Shown here: piece by piece, positions 1 through 9,168 of the stretch
Layout: every line of letters begins with the position of its first letter
How positions within the stretch are numbered: the stretch's first letter is position 1
DNA from: Parachlamydiaceae bacterium
GTDB lineage: Bacteria; Chlamydiota; Chlamydiia; Chlamydiales; Parachlamydiaceae
DNA length: 41,076 nucleotides
Assembly: GCA_013816265.1 (NCBI GenBank)
Contig: JACDES010000012.1
Span: forward strand, 1 to 41,076
Direction: 5' to 3'
Made by a program: the position numbers and the translations under genes
Notes under the pieces: model-generated
Told to the model about the DNA's origin: nothing
Databases searched by the model: none
What the model saw: the letters and a program-made list of their open reading frames with translations, nothing else

Positions 1-57
1 GCTTTAAGAAATATTTATGCTACAGAATTCCAAATCTACGCAAAGCGTTTGGAGTGC

Positions 58-97
58 GAAAGTCCTCTTTCGCTTTGTTATGAAGCGCCATATTTGT
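58..97. repeat. Left copy of a 40-bp inverted repeat
   Basis: This stretch is, base for base, the reverse complement of 40957-40996. It contains its own small hairpin (GCGAAAG-TCCT-CTTTCGC, 56-73). I infer a dispersed intergenic repeat. The rest of 1-243 shows no convincing gene. Confidence 0.8.
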
Positions 98-243
98 CAA
101 CATGTCTACAATTGACGCTTACATTTAAAGTGCTTATACATGTTTTTAAACCACTCATTTATTGCATTTTAACATTTGTGGGTAAAAGCCTGCGCGTCGT
201 GTACGATTGATATTTTTTTTGCTCATGGTATAGCAAAAAAAGA

Positions 244-801
244 CTAACTTCTCTTTCTTTCTTCATTATTTCCTAATGCCGCTATTCTATATTGAGAAAA
301 CCACCCTTGCAGGGTATATTCTTCATTGCGACGAAATCTCAAAGCAAAAGCTGCAACGTCGCTTATTTCAGATAACGATCTTTTACTTCTACCTTCATAA
401 GGCATTGATATAGCACCTTTAGCAAGTCCTCCAAAAGCGGCTATACCAATTCCACCACCCATTAATGCCCCACATGTGTTTACCGCGATTATTGCTGGAG
501 GACAAATAAGTCCAGCAACAAAACATCCTAATCCTACCCAAATGACCCCACAAGTACAATCTTGAGCTTTTATTTTTGCAATTTTACTTGCTCTTCGCGC
601 TATTTCTTCGGCCTGATTAAAATCTCTGCTAGTATCTGTAAAGAAATCATTTAATTGTTGTGGGTTCAAGAGGGTTATAGCTCTTCTAGATAAACTTCCA
701 ACCCTATCTACTCGTCTTCCATTTTTTTCATCAATGTAAGCTAAATCACTTTCAATTGTAGGATAATCATAAGTATCTACTGCTCTAACTGTATAATTCA
801 T
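244..801 (-). CDS. Hypothetical protein with a bipartite hydrophobic region
   Basis: I do not recognise this 185-residue protein. Its first 90 residues are hydrophilic. Residues about 92-138 form two adjacent hydrophobic, Gly/Ala/Cys-rich segments with four cysteines and a GGGIGIA stretch. The tail is basic and ends in KRS. There is no signal peptide. An AAGGAG ribosome site 7 nt before the ATG supports the start. Two close hydrophobic stretches are a feature of chlamydial inclusion-membrane (Inc) proteins, so a secreted membrane protein is one possibility, but this rests on topology alone. It lies downstream of lepB on the same strand, separated by about 70 bp. Confidence 0.65.
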   Translation of the reverse strand: MNYTVRAVDTYDYPTIESDLAYIDEKNGRRVDRVGSLSRRAITLLNPQQLNDFFTDTSRDFNQAEEIARRASKIAKIKAQDCTCGVIWVGLGCFVAGLICPPAIIAVNTCGALMGGGIGIAAFGGLAKGAISMPYEGRSKRSLSEISDVAAFALRFRRNEEYTLQGWFSQYRIAALGNNEERKRS

Positions 802-870
802 CTTAATTCTCCTTATTATATTGATAAATAGATTCTTTTTTTATGGTCTCGATTGTATTTTTAACATTTT

Positions 871-2775
871 TTATTTTGAAATTTTCTTAAATATAGGTGT
901 ACGCATATATTTCCGATGCCAAATGTACCAAATTATTCCAATCAACAAAATAATACTCCAAACAATTATACGTGGAATAGTCAAAATAGGATAAGGCTTT
1001 TGATCAGGAAATCCCCATCTTTCACCTGGAGGCCAGAAAATTAATGAGGGAGCTCCTTGGAGGTTAGCTTGTGGGATGGGACCAAAATGACGACTGTCTA
1101 AACTCATAGCATGATTATCACCAAGAACTAGATAATGGTTGTCAGGTATCTTAAATCCAAAAACACTCATAAATTCTTTGTCTAATTGCCCTTCTTTAAT
1201 TGGAGGACCATAATCTTTAAATGCAACATATGGCTTATTGGATGTTGCGGATGCTTCTTTTTTCTTTTCCAATTCCTGAAAACGTGTCAGCACCGGGTCA
1301 TCTTTTTTGAAGATAGGAGCTCCGAGAAGATAAAGATCTCCATCTCTAAAATAGGCATAGCGATTAGGAAAAATAGCTTGATCCTTACCACTAGGGGCGA
1401 CGTCGTTAGAAATATCAATTCCTATATTGAATAGCTTTTGGACATTCTTTGGAGATGTGTCATATAAAGAATTATCGAGGGGCAAAAGAGAGGAAATTCC
1501 ACCCCAACCAATTTTCGAAGCTTTTCCATAATAAAGTTCGTAAGTACCATTCTCAAGTTTTGGAAATTCCGGACTGCGATTTGAAAAGCTTGGGCTTCCT
1601 TCATGATGATAACGGTCAGCTTTTCCATTTTGAACTGTAAATCTAGCTGTATACATATTATCCATGAGAGCTTTTACATGCTGTTTTTCAAGGGGTATCA
1701 AAGTTGTATAACCTGTTACAAATGCTCCATATGGTTTAAGAAGGGGTTCCGGATAACTTAAACTAGGCGTATGGCGCAATTCCAAATAAAGTTCTCCTTC
1801 CCCAATCTCATCAATTTTGAAGCTCGTTAAAGTCTTTACTTGGTCCTTTGTTAAGAGACGAGCCATTGCATAGTTTCGTATTCCGAACCAATCACTATAG
1901 GTTTTAATAGTAGAGTGAGGCTCTTTTTGCGCGTCCGGCTGATCTTTTATCCATTCTTTTCCATTAAAAACTTCGCCTTTTATCGTATTCGCTGAAATGA
2001 TCAATTTACCGATGGGTTGATTTAATTGATGATAGATGACCTTTGAAGTTGTGATTTGTTTTGGTTCTTTCGAGTACGCGGCGCGGCCCTCAAAATGAAT
2101 GTACGGAATATGTTCAAGCTTTTCTAACCATGGGCTATTTCTTAATTCAACAAGATCATTGCCATCTTTATCAAAGCCAAAAATTTTGCCCCCATAAAAA
2201 TAAAGAGTATCGCCAGGTTTGCCCATACAACGTTTTATATAACGCTTCGTGTAGGGAAAAACACCAAGAAATGTTGAATCGGAATCGAGATGGTCAATTC
2301 CATCCCCGGACCATATGACGATGCTTGTTCTTTGAACTAGATTTGGATCAAAATAGAAGTGCTTTGTCATGAGTGGTACATTGATACCAAACGATGTTTT
2401 TGTTACGGTAAGACGGTCTTGCTCCTCGAATGTAGGGCGCATTGATCCTGAGGGGATTTCATAAGGTTCAAACCAAACTTGACGAATGACGACTGCCAGT
2501 AATAAAGCAAACGCCAAAGCAAATACAAATTCAAAAAAATATTTAAAAACATTCTTCTTTATATGCGTGCTACCAAATTCTTCAAGTTTGCGTGCGAGTT
2601 TATCTGCTTTTTCACGCTCTCCATGGATGATTGCCTGATCCAAATCGTCTAACTGACTTTCTAATAATGTAAGCTGATTTGGAGGAAGCTGGTTACTGTT
2701 GCTTTTATACCAGCTATAAGTCGTTTTAAGGATCTGGCGGGATTTTCGTAAAGTATAAATTGAAGAATTAAACAT
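871..2775 (-). CDS. lepB: Signal peptidase I, chlamydial long form
   Basis: Type I signal peptidase (family S26) of the inner membrane, which cleaves signal peptides from exported proteins. Residues 1-75 are a charged cytoplasmic region and one membrane helix spans about 78-101. The Ser box is PSGSMRPT with nucleophile Ser111, and the Lys box is RYIKRCMGKPGD with general base Lys181. The C-terminal GDNHAMSLDSRHFG box follows much later, and a second membrane helix (about 605-622) lies near the C terminus. At 634 residues it is about twice the size of E. coli LepB (324), because some 350 residues are inserted between the Lys box and the GDN box. That insert is known in chlamydial LepB and is the best taxonomic marker in this window. 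The family call is secure; the role of the insert is unknown. Confidence 0.95.
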   Translation of the reverse strand: MFNSSIYTLRKSRQILKTTYSWYKSNSNQLPPNQLTLLESQLDDLDQAIIHGEREKADKLARKLEEFGSTHIKKNVFKYFFEFVFALAFALLLAVVIRQVWFEPYEIPSGSMRPTFEEQDRLTVTKTSFGINVPLMTKHFYFDPNLVQRTSIVIWSGDGIDHLDSDSTFLGVFPYTKRYIKRCMGKPGDTLYFYGGKIFGFDKDGNDLVELRNSPWLEKLEHIPYIHFEGRAAYSKEPKQITTSKVIYHQLNQPIGKLIISANTIKGEVFNGKEWIKDQPDAQKEPHSTIKTYSDWFGIRNYAMARLLTKDQVKTLTSFKIDEIGEGELYLELRHTPSLSYPEPLLKPYGAFVTGYTTLIPLEKQHVKALMDNMYTARFTVQNGKADRYHHEGSPSFSNRSPEFPKLENGTYELYYGKASKIGWGGISSLLPLDNSLYDTSPKNVQKLFNIGIDISNDVAPSGKDQAIFPNRYAYFRDGDLYLLGAPIFKKDDPVLTRFQELEKKKEASATSNKPYVAFKDYGPPIKEGQLDKEFMSVFGFKIPDNHYLVLGDNHAMSLDSRHFGPIPQANLQGAPSLIFWPPGERWGFPDQKPYPILTIPRIIVWSIILLIGIIWYIWHRKYMRTPIFKKISK

Positions 2776-3089
2776 AGCTTTTCACATCTTCTAGGGGTTA
2801 GTAAAGCGTGAAACTATAATGGATTCATGGCCAAATTGACAATGGTAATATAATTTATTAGCTATTTTGAACGATTTACGTAATTTGTACGCTATAAAAG
2901 AAGGGATATTGTAATTTTAAGTGTATATTTTGTGGAAAACATGTTTAAAAATTTTGAGATGTTGAGTTCCAAGGACCTACAAAATCAAAGGTTACTGAAT
3001 TTGAATATTTTAAATTAGTAAACAATTATGCACGTAAACAATTTACATTGAGTAGTTTAAGCCAAACAAAAAAATATTTTAAAAAAATT
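2776..3089. other. Intergenic region upstream of lepB
   Basis: About 310 AT-rich bases between two minus-strand genes. It should hold the lepB promoter and the end of the gene at 3090-3998. I see no ORF, strong hairpin or recognisable operator. Confidence 0.5.
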
Positions 3090-3998
3090 TTATTTTTCTA
3101 TTGAGTTTTTTTTCTCTTTTATAACTTCTTGTTGATAAGTTTCTGTTGAAGGGTGGCTTAAAGTTGTTAAGGAGGGGCGGGGTGACTTTAAATTAGCTCC
3201 TGAATCGATAATTCTGATTTTGGCTTTTCCGATTATTCCATTAATTTGAAGCCAATAAGGGAAATAAGCTGGATACTTTTGATTTTCTTGTGGGAGGTAA
3301 ACTTCGATCGTTTTACCCGATAGATCGGATCCATCTTTTGACCATTTTGTGCGCCATGCGTCGAAATGGACATTTTGAATTTTTTCTCCATCTATAATCA
3401 TGCTTGGTTGCCAAGCTGTTCGCCAATCTGGTCCGGATATGGGTTTAGGTCCCACTAAACGGCGCGTTTTTTCAGGGACTTTCATGAATTTGAGATTTAG
3501 CAGTTTTGATAGAAAATTGTCAGTATCGGGTATTTCAAACCATCCATTTTTTGAAAAAGAGTAGTAACGTGTCATTTCTCCATTTGTTGTATTAATTTCA
3601 AACATCACCCAAGATGTGTTACCTGGAGCATTTTGTTTTACCCATTCTTTCCAACTCATTTGTTGAGATTGACGCTTGCTTTCAGGAATTGCAATTTCTT
3701 CAATGGTTAATAAGTTGTTGGTTTTATCGTAAATATGCATGAGTGTCATTGTTTTATTTGCTGATATAACAAGATAGTCACCGGGTTTTGCTTGTTTCAG
3801 ATTTTCCCTTAGAAAAAGACTATCTTCACTAAAAGCAAAGGTGCTTATTGATACGATGAGAAGAGATACAAATATCCACAAATTCCTAAATGCAAATATA
3901 GAATAAGTCGAACACTTGTTCGCAAATGAGCTAAATGATATTGATAACACGACCTTACTCCAAAAAATATAGGGATTAAACAAATCTCTCGTTATCAA
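3090..3998 (-). CDS. Secreted hypothetical protein
   Basis: A 302-residue protein I cannot assign. The frame is open from 3998, but the first 40 residues look untypical. The sequence NLWIFVSLLIVSISTFAFS (about 39-57) is a plausible signal peptide, so the true start may be an internal TTG near 3882. The remainder is soluble and rich in Trp and aromatic residues (SWKEWVKQ, GPDWRTAWQP, FDAWRTKW), with no catalytic motif I recognise. The C terminus is Ser/Lys-rich. It is divergent from the pncB operon. I infer an exported, probably lineage-specific chlamydial protein. The reading frame is well supported but the exact start is not. Confidence 0.7.
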   Translation of the reverse strand: MITRDLFNPYIFWSKVVLSISFSSFANKCSTYSIFAFRNLWIFVSLLIVSISTFAFSEDSLFLRENLKQAKPGDYLVISANKTMTLMHIYDKTNNLLTIEEIAIPESKRQSQQMSWKEWVKQNAPGNTSWVMFEINTTNGEMTRYYSFSKNGWFEIPDTDNFLSKLLNLKFMKVPEKTRRLVGPKPISGPDWRTAWQPSMIIDGEKIQNVHFDAWRTKWSKDGSDLSGKTIEVYLPQENQKYPAYFPYWLQINGIIGKAKIRIIDSGANLKSPRPSLTTLSHPSTETYQQEVIKEKKNSIEK

Positions 3999-4041
3999 GA
4001 GACTTCTTAAGAATGAAGAAAGATGCTATAAAATTCAAGTG

Positions 4042-4072
4042 ATACCACGCGTGGTCGAAAACAGTTATGAAT
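4042..4072 (+). repeat. TATACCAC-family palindrome ahead of the pncB operon
   Basis: ACCACGCGTGGT (4044-4055) is a perfect 12-bp palindrome, followed by a CGAAAAC...TGAATTT tail. The same head and tail recur at 7079-7113 and 37563-37609. Here it sits in the divergent gap directly before the ribosome site of the 4088 gene, so it may form part of that 5' leader. Confidence 0.65.
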
Positions 4073-4087
4073 TTTAAGGAGTTTTGC

Positions 4088-4432
4088 ATGTTAAAAAAAT
4101 TATGTGTAAGTTTTTTTACTATAGCCTTGAACATATCTTTATTAGGTTATAGTCAACAACAGCCAGTTAATGATAACAATTCCTTACTCAAAAAAATCGA
4201 TCAGCAAATTTCCAATTTGGAAGCGAGTTTGAGGAAAGAAGAAATAGAAGAAAATAATGAAAATATCAAAAGTAATCAATCGATGATCGCCGATTGGAAA
4301 AAGTATGGGGAAGAACTCAAGGTTATAAAGATGAAAGAAGAACAGGAAGAATTGATTCGCAAACAAATTAAAGAATTAAAGAAACAGCGGGCCAAACTTG
4401 TTAATTCTAGCTCAGAGCAAAATAAAAAATGA
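4088..4432 (+). CDS. Small exported coiled-coil protein
   Basis: I chose the ATG at 4088 because AAGGAG (4076-4081) lies 6 nt before it; the in-frame ATG at 4067 has no ribosome site. The 114-residue product begins with a signal peptide (MLKKLCVSFFTIALNISLLG). The remainder is highly charged and rich in Lys, Glu, Gln and Asn, with heptad spacing that predicts a coiled coil over about residues 30-105. No domain is recognised. Its stop overlaps the pncB start by four bases (ATGA), so the two are probably translationally coupled, although a periplasmic coiled-coil protein has no obvious link to NAD salvage. Confidence 0.75.
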   Translation: MLKKLCVSFFTIALNISLLGYSQQQPVNDNNSLLKKIDQQISNLEASLRKEEIEENNENIKSNQSMIADWKKYGEELKVIKMKEEQEELIRKQIKELKKQRAKLVNSSSEQNKK

Positions 4433-5925
4433 TTGCTAGTAATATTTCAAGCCCTTATTACCCTTCGCTCTCACTGCTTACTGATTTGTACCAATTGACA
4501 ATGTCATATGGTTTTTGGAAAACGAAGATGAATCAGAAAGAGGCGGTTTTTCATCTGTTCTTTCGAAGAACTCCTTTTCATGGAGGGTTTACGATTGCTG
4601 CAGGGCTTGAAAATGCTATTAATTTTTTAGAAAAATTTCATTTTGATCCGAGTGACTTAGCTTATTTAGCCCTATTGCGCGATCCTGAAAATCAACCCTA
4701 TTTTCCCAATGAGTTTTTGGACTATTTAGCCACACTAAAATTCACGGGTCACATCGATGCGGTTCCGGAAGGGACAGCAGTATTTCCATATGAACCACTT
4801 TTGCGTATTCAAGCACCGCTTATTGAATGCCAACTTTTAGAAAGCCCTTTGTTAAATTTAATCAACTTTCCCACACTGATTGCCACAAAGGCCGCCAGAA
4901 TATGTCTAGCGGCACAAGGGGAATCAGTTATGGAGTTTGGTTTAAGGCGTGCCCAAGGAATTGATGGTGCTTTGACCGCTAGTCGTTCAGCCTATATTGG
5001 AGGATGTGATTCAACGTCAAATACATTAGCTGGAAAAATATATGGTATTCCTGTTAAGGGCACTCATTCACATAGCTGGGTGATGGCATTTGATGATGAA
5101 TTGGAGTCTTTTCAGGCATATGCTGAGGCCTTACCCAATAATTGTGTGTTTTTAGTTGATACTTATAACACGATAGAGGGTGTTAAAAAGGCTATCATCG
5201 TCGGTGAACATTTGCGAGAAAGAGGTAAGAAATTCCTTGGTATTCGTTTAGACTCCGGCGATCTTGCTGATTTAAGTATTAAAAGTCGTGCATTATTGGA
5301 TCAAGCTGGGTTTCAGGACACAAAAATTATTGCAAGTAATGAATTAGATGAAACAATCATAAGTGAACTTAAGCGTCAGGGAGCTCGCATTAGTGTTTGG
5401 GGTGTAGGTACCAGTCTGGTAACAGGAAAAGATAATCCTGCTTTAGACGGAGTCTACAAGCTATCTGCAATTCGAGATCCAGGTGGAGAATGGAATTATA
5501 AACTGAAACTTTCTGAACAAATGATGAAGATATCGACTCCAGGTATCTTGCAGGTGCGCCGTTATTATAATAATAATGAAAATGTTGCAGATCTTATTTA
5601 TGACTTACAATTTCCTCCAAATGAAAAAACAAAAATAGTGGATCCTATTGATCCTGTTCGAGAGTATGGTGTGAAAAAAAATTGGAAGTATAAGGACCTT
5701 TTGGAGCCCATTTTTAGAGATGGAAAAAGGGTTTATGACATTCCAACTTTGCATCAAATAAGACAGAAGACAATGGATGAATTAGCTCATTTTCCCGTTG
5801 GAATCAAACGTTTTATTAATCCTCATCAGTATGTTGTGGGGATGGAAAAAAATCTTTATGATATAAAAGTTAAGTTAATTAAGGAGATTAGAGATTCAAC
5901 TTCTTTATTCTCCGCTAACCAGTAG
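4429..5925 (+). CDS. pncB: Nicotinate phosphoribosyltransferase
   Basis: Converts nicotinate and PRPP to nicotinate mononucleotide, the first committed step of the Preiss-Handler NAD salvage route, in the cytoplasm. Diagnostic segments are LLTDLYQLTMSYGFWK at the N terminus, FRRTPFHGGFTIAAGLE, RRAQGIDGALTASRSAYIGG, GTHSHSWVMAF, IRLDSGDLADLS and IIASNELDE. The 498-residue length fits the longer bacterial NAPRTase type. It starts inside the stop of the preceding gene and is followed after 10 bp by pncA, which makes its substrate, so the two form a functional operon. The call is secure. Confidence 0.95.
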   Translation: MIASNISSPYYPSLSLLTDLYQLTMSYGFWKTKMNQKEAVFHLFFRRTPFHGGFTIAAGLENAINFLEKFHFDPSDLAYLALLRDPENQPYFPNEFLDYLATLKFTGHIDAVPEGTAVFPYEPLLRIQAPLIECQLLESPLLNLINFPTLIATKAARICLAAQGESVMEFGLRRAQGIDGALTASRSAYIGGCDSTSNTLAGKIYGIPVKGTHSHSWVMAFDDELESFQAYAEALPNNCVFLVDTYNTIEGVKKAIIVGEHLRERGKKFLGIRLDSGDLADLSIKSRALLDQAGFQDTKIIASNELDETIISELKRQGARISVWGVGTSLVTGKDNPALDGVYKLSAIRDPGGEWNYKLKLSEQMMKISTPGILQVRRYYNNNENVADLIYDLQFPPNEKTKIVDPIDPVREYGVKKNWKYKDLLEPIFRDGKRVYDIPTLHQIRQKTMDELAHFPVGIKRFINPHQYVVGMEKNLYDIKVKLIKEIRDSTSLFSANQ

Positions 5926-5935
5926 AATAACACAA

Positions 5936-6574
5936 ATGAATACACTTCTTTTAGTCGACATCCAAAATGATTTTATTCCTGGTGGCACCTTACCTGTCAA
6001 AGATGGAGATAGAATCATTCCATTAGTTAAAGAAATGGTATGGATGCCTTTCGATCTAATTGTAGCCACAAAAGATTGGCATCCTACAACACATGCAAGC
6101 TTTGCCGATAATCATGGACAAGAGCCTGGTAAGCACATTACTTTGGACGGAATCGATCAAATTTTGTGGCCGCGTCATTGTGTTCAAGGAACTTGGGGGG
6201 CTGAATTTGCCTCTGGATGGGATACAACACAGGTTGAAAAAGTGGTTTATAAAGGAACCGATCCGAATATCGATAGTTACAGCACTTTTTTTGATAATGC
6301 GCATTTAAGATCTACGGGTTTAGAACATTATTTGAAAGGAAAAGGGGTGAAAAAAATTTTTATCGTAGGTCTTGCAACGGATTATTGCGTATTATTTTCT
6401 GTTCTTGATGCTATCCAACTAGGATTTGATCCATATGTAGTCCTAGAGGGATGCAAAGGGGTAAACATACACCCCGCTGATTCTGAACATGCCTTAGAAG
6501 CTATGAAAAAGGCTGGAGCACATCTAATATCATTTAAGGATTTGTCGGACGTGATGAAGACCAAAGCGATCTAA
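5936..6574 (+). CDS. pncA: Nicotinamidase
   Basis: Hydrolyses nicotinamide to nicotinate and ammonia, feeding the adjacent PncB. An isochorismatase-fold cysteine hydrolase of 212 residues. The catalytic triad is visible as Asp8 (LLVDIQNDF), Lys106 (YKGTDPNIDSYS) and Cys151 (GLATDYCV). The metal-site residues are Asp47 and His49 (ATKDWHP) and His81 (RHCVQGTWG). The cis-peptide segment before the catalytic Cys is also intact. There is no strong ribosome site, which fits coupling to pncB 10 bp upstream. The end overlaps the opposite-strand gene at 6534-6743. Confidence 0.95.
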   Translation: MNTLLLVDIQNDFIPGGTLPVKDGDRIIPLVKEMVWMPFDLIVATKDWHPTTHASFADNHGQEPGKHITLDGIDQILWPRHCVQGTWGAEFASGWDTTQVEKVVYKGTDPNIDSYSTFFDNAHLRSTGLEHYLKGKGVKKIFIVGLATDYCVLFSVLDAIQLGFDPYVVLEGCKGVNIHPADSEHALEAMKKAGAHLISFKDLSDVMKTKAI

Positions 6575-6743
6575 AAGACCAAGCTGTTAAAAGGCCTAGA
6601 AGGATAAATAATATACCCCCCGTCCATCCTGGTAATACAAAAGTACCTACTGTTATTGATATATTCCAAAAAAAACGAATGAGATTTGCAATAGCAACAA
6701 AGGCGATAAGGCATGTGGTCAAGTATAGGGGCGTTTTGTCCAT
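6534..6743 (-). CDS. Small two-helix membrane protein
   Basis: A 69-residue protein with two predicted membrane helices (about 6-24 and 36-56) joined by a short loop with SITVGTFVLPGW. AGAGGA lies about 8 nt before the ATG, which supports translation. It overlaps the last 41 bases of pncA tail to tail. I cannot assign a family; the composition is typical of a real integral membrane protein rather than a shadow frame. Confidence 0.6.
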   Translation of the reverse strand: MDKTPLYLTTCLIAFVAIANLIRFFWNISITVGTFVLPGWTGGILFILLGLLTAWSFRSLWSSSRPTNP

Positions 6744-6784
6744 AGGAGTTTTCCTCTTTTAATGAATATAACTTTAATATCCCA

Positions 6785-7096
6785 TTGGATAAAATGTTGC
6801 AAGAAACAAATAAAGGAATACTGTTCAAAGTGAAAATTATTCCAAAATCGTCACGTAATGAAATTGTGGGATGGGAAACTGACGAGCTGAAAATTCGGAT
6901 TGCTGCTGTTCCCGAAAAAGGGGCTGCTAATTCGAAACTTATTCAATTTTTATCTGATTTTTTCTCTATCGGTAAATCAAAAATTGAACTGGTTCATGGG
7001 GAGGCGAGTCGACATAAAATTATATGTTTATCAGGAATTACGTTGAATGCAGTGGAAGAAAAATTGAGGAATAGCTATATACCACGTGTGGTCTAA
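6785..7096 (+). CDS. DUF167 (YggU-like) protein
   Basis: A small conserved protein of unknown biochemical function. The family signature is visible: VKIIPKSSRNEIVGW, then LKIRIAAVPEKGAANSKLIQFL and IELVHGEASRHKII. The frame opens with TTG at 6785; an ATG at 6794 is equally possible, and neither has a clear ribosome site. The last five codons (IPRVV and stop) come from a TATACCAC-family repeat (7079-7113), so the original C terminus may have been replaced by the insertion. Family call secure, function unknown. Confidence 0.85.
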   Translation: MDKMLQETNKGILFKVKIIPKSSRNEIVGWETDELKIRIAAVPEKGAANSKLIQFLSDFFSIGKSKIELVHGEASRHKIICLSGITLNAVEEKLRNSYIPRVV

Positions 7097-7113
7097 AACT
7101 TGAATTTGGATTA
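7079..7113 (+). repeat. TATACCAC-family element
   Basis: TATACCACGTGTGGTC followed by TAAAACTTGAATTTGGA. The reverse complement of the complete element at 37563-37609 has the same head and tail. This looks like a half element. It overlaps the 3' end of the DUF167 coding region and supplies its stop codon. Confidence 0.65.
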
Positions 7114-7133
7114 AAAATAAAATTGAGGCCGTT

Positions 7134-8687
7134 ATGTTAAGCAGTTGGAAATATGTAATTATTGCTTTTAGTTTAGGACTAATGTCTCTTAATGCCTTCG
7201 AAGAGAATATAGCTGTAGCTATTGAAAAAAACAATTTACCTTCTAATGAAATAAAAGAAGAATTTTCAGAAACAACAAATCAAGTTATTATCGACGGAAA
7301 GCCCATTTCTTATAAGGCTGTGACTGGAAATCTACTGCTCCGAGATGACAAAACTAATCATCCGAAAGCGAGCATTTTTTTTATTAGTTATACAAAGCAA
7401 GATGTCGGTGATACTCAACAAAGACCCGTGACCTTCTGTTTTAACGGTGGACCAGGATCGTCATCTGTATGGCTTCATTTAGGAGCCTTTGGTCCTAAGA
7501 GGGTAGCTCTAACAGATTGGGGAGATGCATTGCCTCCCTATCATCTTGTAGATAATGAATTTTCCATTCTGGATGTAACAGATCTAGTTTTTATCGATCC
7601 AATTTCGACAGGTTTTAGCCGAGCGATACCCCCAGAAGATGCTAAAAAGTATCATGGAGTAGAAGAAGATATAAAATCGATAGCTGATTTTATACGACTT
7701 TATATCACTCGCTTTAATCGCTGGGATTCGCCAAAATTTCTTGCTGGAGAAAGTTATGGGACAACTCGTGCCGCAGGCCTTGCGGGATATATGCATGAGA
7801 ATCAATATCTGTATGTGAATGGTTTGGTTTTGATTTCTTCGATTTTAAATTTTCAATCGATAGAGTGCAATACAGGTAATGATCTTCCTTTTTCATTAAT
7901 ACTTCCCAGTTATACTGCAACAGCATGGTTTCATAATAAGCTATCTCCAGATTTACAAAAGGATCTTTATAAAGCGATTCATGAATGTGAGTCATTTGTA
8001 AACAACGAATATGCAGCAGCGTTATTTAAAGGAAGCTTATTACCCGATAATGAGAGGCAGGAAATAGTTAAAAAATTGGCTCTATTTACAGGTTTAAAGC
8101 CCGATTATGTAGATCAAAGTGACTTGCGTGTCGACATTATGCGTTTTACAAAGGAATTGTTAAGGGATCGAGATAGGACTGTAGGACGTTTTGATAGCCG
8201 CTTTACAGGTATTGATTCGAATTCTGTAGGGGAGTTTAATGAATATGATCCGAGCATGGATGCCATTTTTGGTGCATTCACTGCTACATTTAACCATTAT
8301 CTGCGTAATGATTTAAAATGGAAAAGTGATATGGACTATAAAATTTTGGCAAATATCAAGAAGTGGGATTACAGTATTGCGACGAATCAGTATTTGAATG
8401 TATCCGAGACGTTACGAGGCGAGATGACGAGGAATCCCAATTTGCGAGTTTTTGTAGCGAATGGGTATTATGATTTAGCGGCTCCATTTTTTGCGACAAA
8501 ATATACCTTTAACCATTTAGGATTAGATACTTCTCTTGAGCAGCATGTGACGATGAAACATTATGATGCAGGGCATATGATGTATATAAAGAGGCCTGAA
8601 TTGATAAAGTTAAAAAATGATTTAGCGAGTTATTATATTAACACATTGAGACAGCAGGCGGTTGAGGAGTCGGGGACAGTGAAGTAA
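7134..8687 (+). CDS. Secreted serine carboxypeptidase, family S10
   Basis: A 517-residue exopeptidase-like alpha/beta hydrolase that would remove C-terminal residues from peptides. The N terminus has a signal-like hydrophobic stretch (about 6-20). The oxyanion region NGGPGSSSVWLHLGAFGP (104-121) is diagnostic. The nucleophile elbow is GESYGT with Ser207. The Asp and His of the triad are likely in VANGYYDLAAPF and YDAGHMMYI near the C terminus. It stands alone, with an AGG five nt before the ATG. Bacterial S10 enzymes with this architecture occur in several groups, including amoeba-associated bacteria. The physiological substrate is unknown; export to the periplasm or beyond is inferred. Confidence 0.9.
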   Translation: MLSSWKYVIIAFSLGLMSLNAFEENIAVAIEKNNLPSNEIKEEFSETTNQVIIDGKPISYKAVTGNLLLRDDKTNHPKASIFFISYTKQDVGDTQQRPVTFCFNGGPGSSSVWLHLGAFGPKRVALTDWGDALPPYHLVDNEFSILDVTDLVFIDPISTGFSRAIPPEDAKKYHGVEEDIKSIADFIRLYITRFNRWDSPKFLAGESYGTTRAAGLAGYMHENQYLYVNGLVLISSILNFQSIECNTGNDLPFSLILPSYTATAWFHNKLSPDLQKDLYKAIHECESFVNNEYAAALFKGSLLPDNERQEIVKKLALFTGLKPDYVDQSDLRVDIMRFTKELLRDRDRTVGRFDSRFTGIDSNSVGEFNEYDPSMDAIFGAFTATFNHYLRNDLKWKSDMDYKILANIKKWDYSIATNQYLNVSETLRGEMTRNPNLRVFVANGYYDLAAPFFATKYTFNHLGLDTSLEQHVTMKHYDAGHMMYIKRPELIKLKNDLASYYINTLRQQAVEESGTVK

Positions 8688-8768
8688 TAAAAACACTTGA
8701 TTCTTGATCGATTGATTGGTATTCTGTTTATTTGAAACGCAGATCTTGCGTAGCTCAATCCATTTCTT

Positions 8769-8841
8769 GGGGCAATAGCTCAGTGGTTAGAGCAGCGGAC
8801 TCATAACCCGCTGGTCCCTGGTTCAAATCCAGGTTGCCCCA
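8769..8841 (+). tRNA. tRNA with CAU anticodon, probably tRNA-Ile2
   Basis: A 73-nt cloverleaf with acceptor stem GGGGCAA/TTGCCCC, discriminator A, D-arm AGCTCAGTGGTTAGAGC, anticodon loop CTCATAA and T-arm CCTGGTTCAAATCCAGG. CCA is not encoded. The D-arm and the variable region resemble the bacterial minor tRNA-Ile, whose C34 is modified to lysidine, more than elongator tRNA-Met, but a CAU anticodon alone cannot settle this. A 47-nt imperfect copy of positions 8795-8841 occurs at 26064-26110 in the same orientation. Confidence 0.93.
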
Positions 8842-9168
8842 CTTTTTAATTCGTTCGAAATCAATAGTTTTCATTCTCATATCACTTTCCCAAACATACA
8901 ACAAATGGCATTCTGTCAGAACTATTTCAGGATTCTCTTTTTGCTTCGAATAGTCCGATACATATTGCAACAACATAATCGAGAGCGATATCATGTTTGC
9001 GTTTTGTTATACCCCGGGATGATGAACTTGCATCTGAGCCACAAATTCTTAAACCAAGTAAGTCTTCAGTATAACTTTTATATTATTCTATTTTCTCTAA
9101 ATTTTAATACAAACGCCCACTTAACAAATCTGGGTGTTCGTGTTAAATTTCCATATAGGAGATTAGCT
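8842..9168. repeat. Gap with a partial family C repeat
   Basis: Between the tRNA and the antitoxin start. CGATATCATGTTTG then GTTATACCCCGGGATG (8987-9021) matches 12988-13022 closely, a fragment of the nested palindrome family. An open frame from 8905 runs through this gap, but it has no ribosome site and only the part from 9169 is antitoxin-like. Confidence 0.5.

Noticed and set aside
8905..9168. N-terminal extension of the AbiEi frame
   Set aside because: No ribosome site, contains a family C repeat fragment, and the family N terminus begins at 9169 behind AGGAG.
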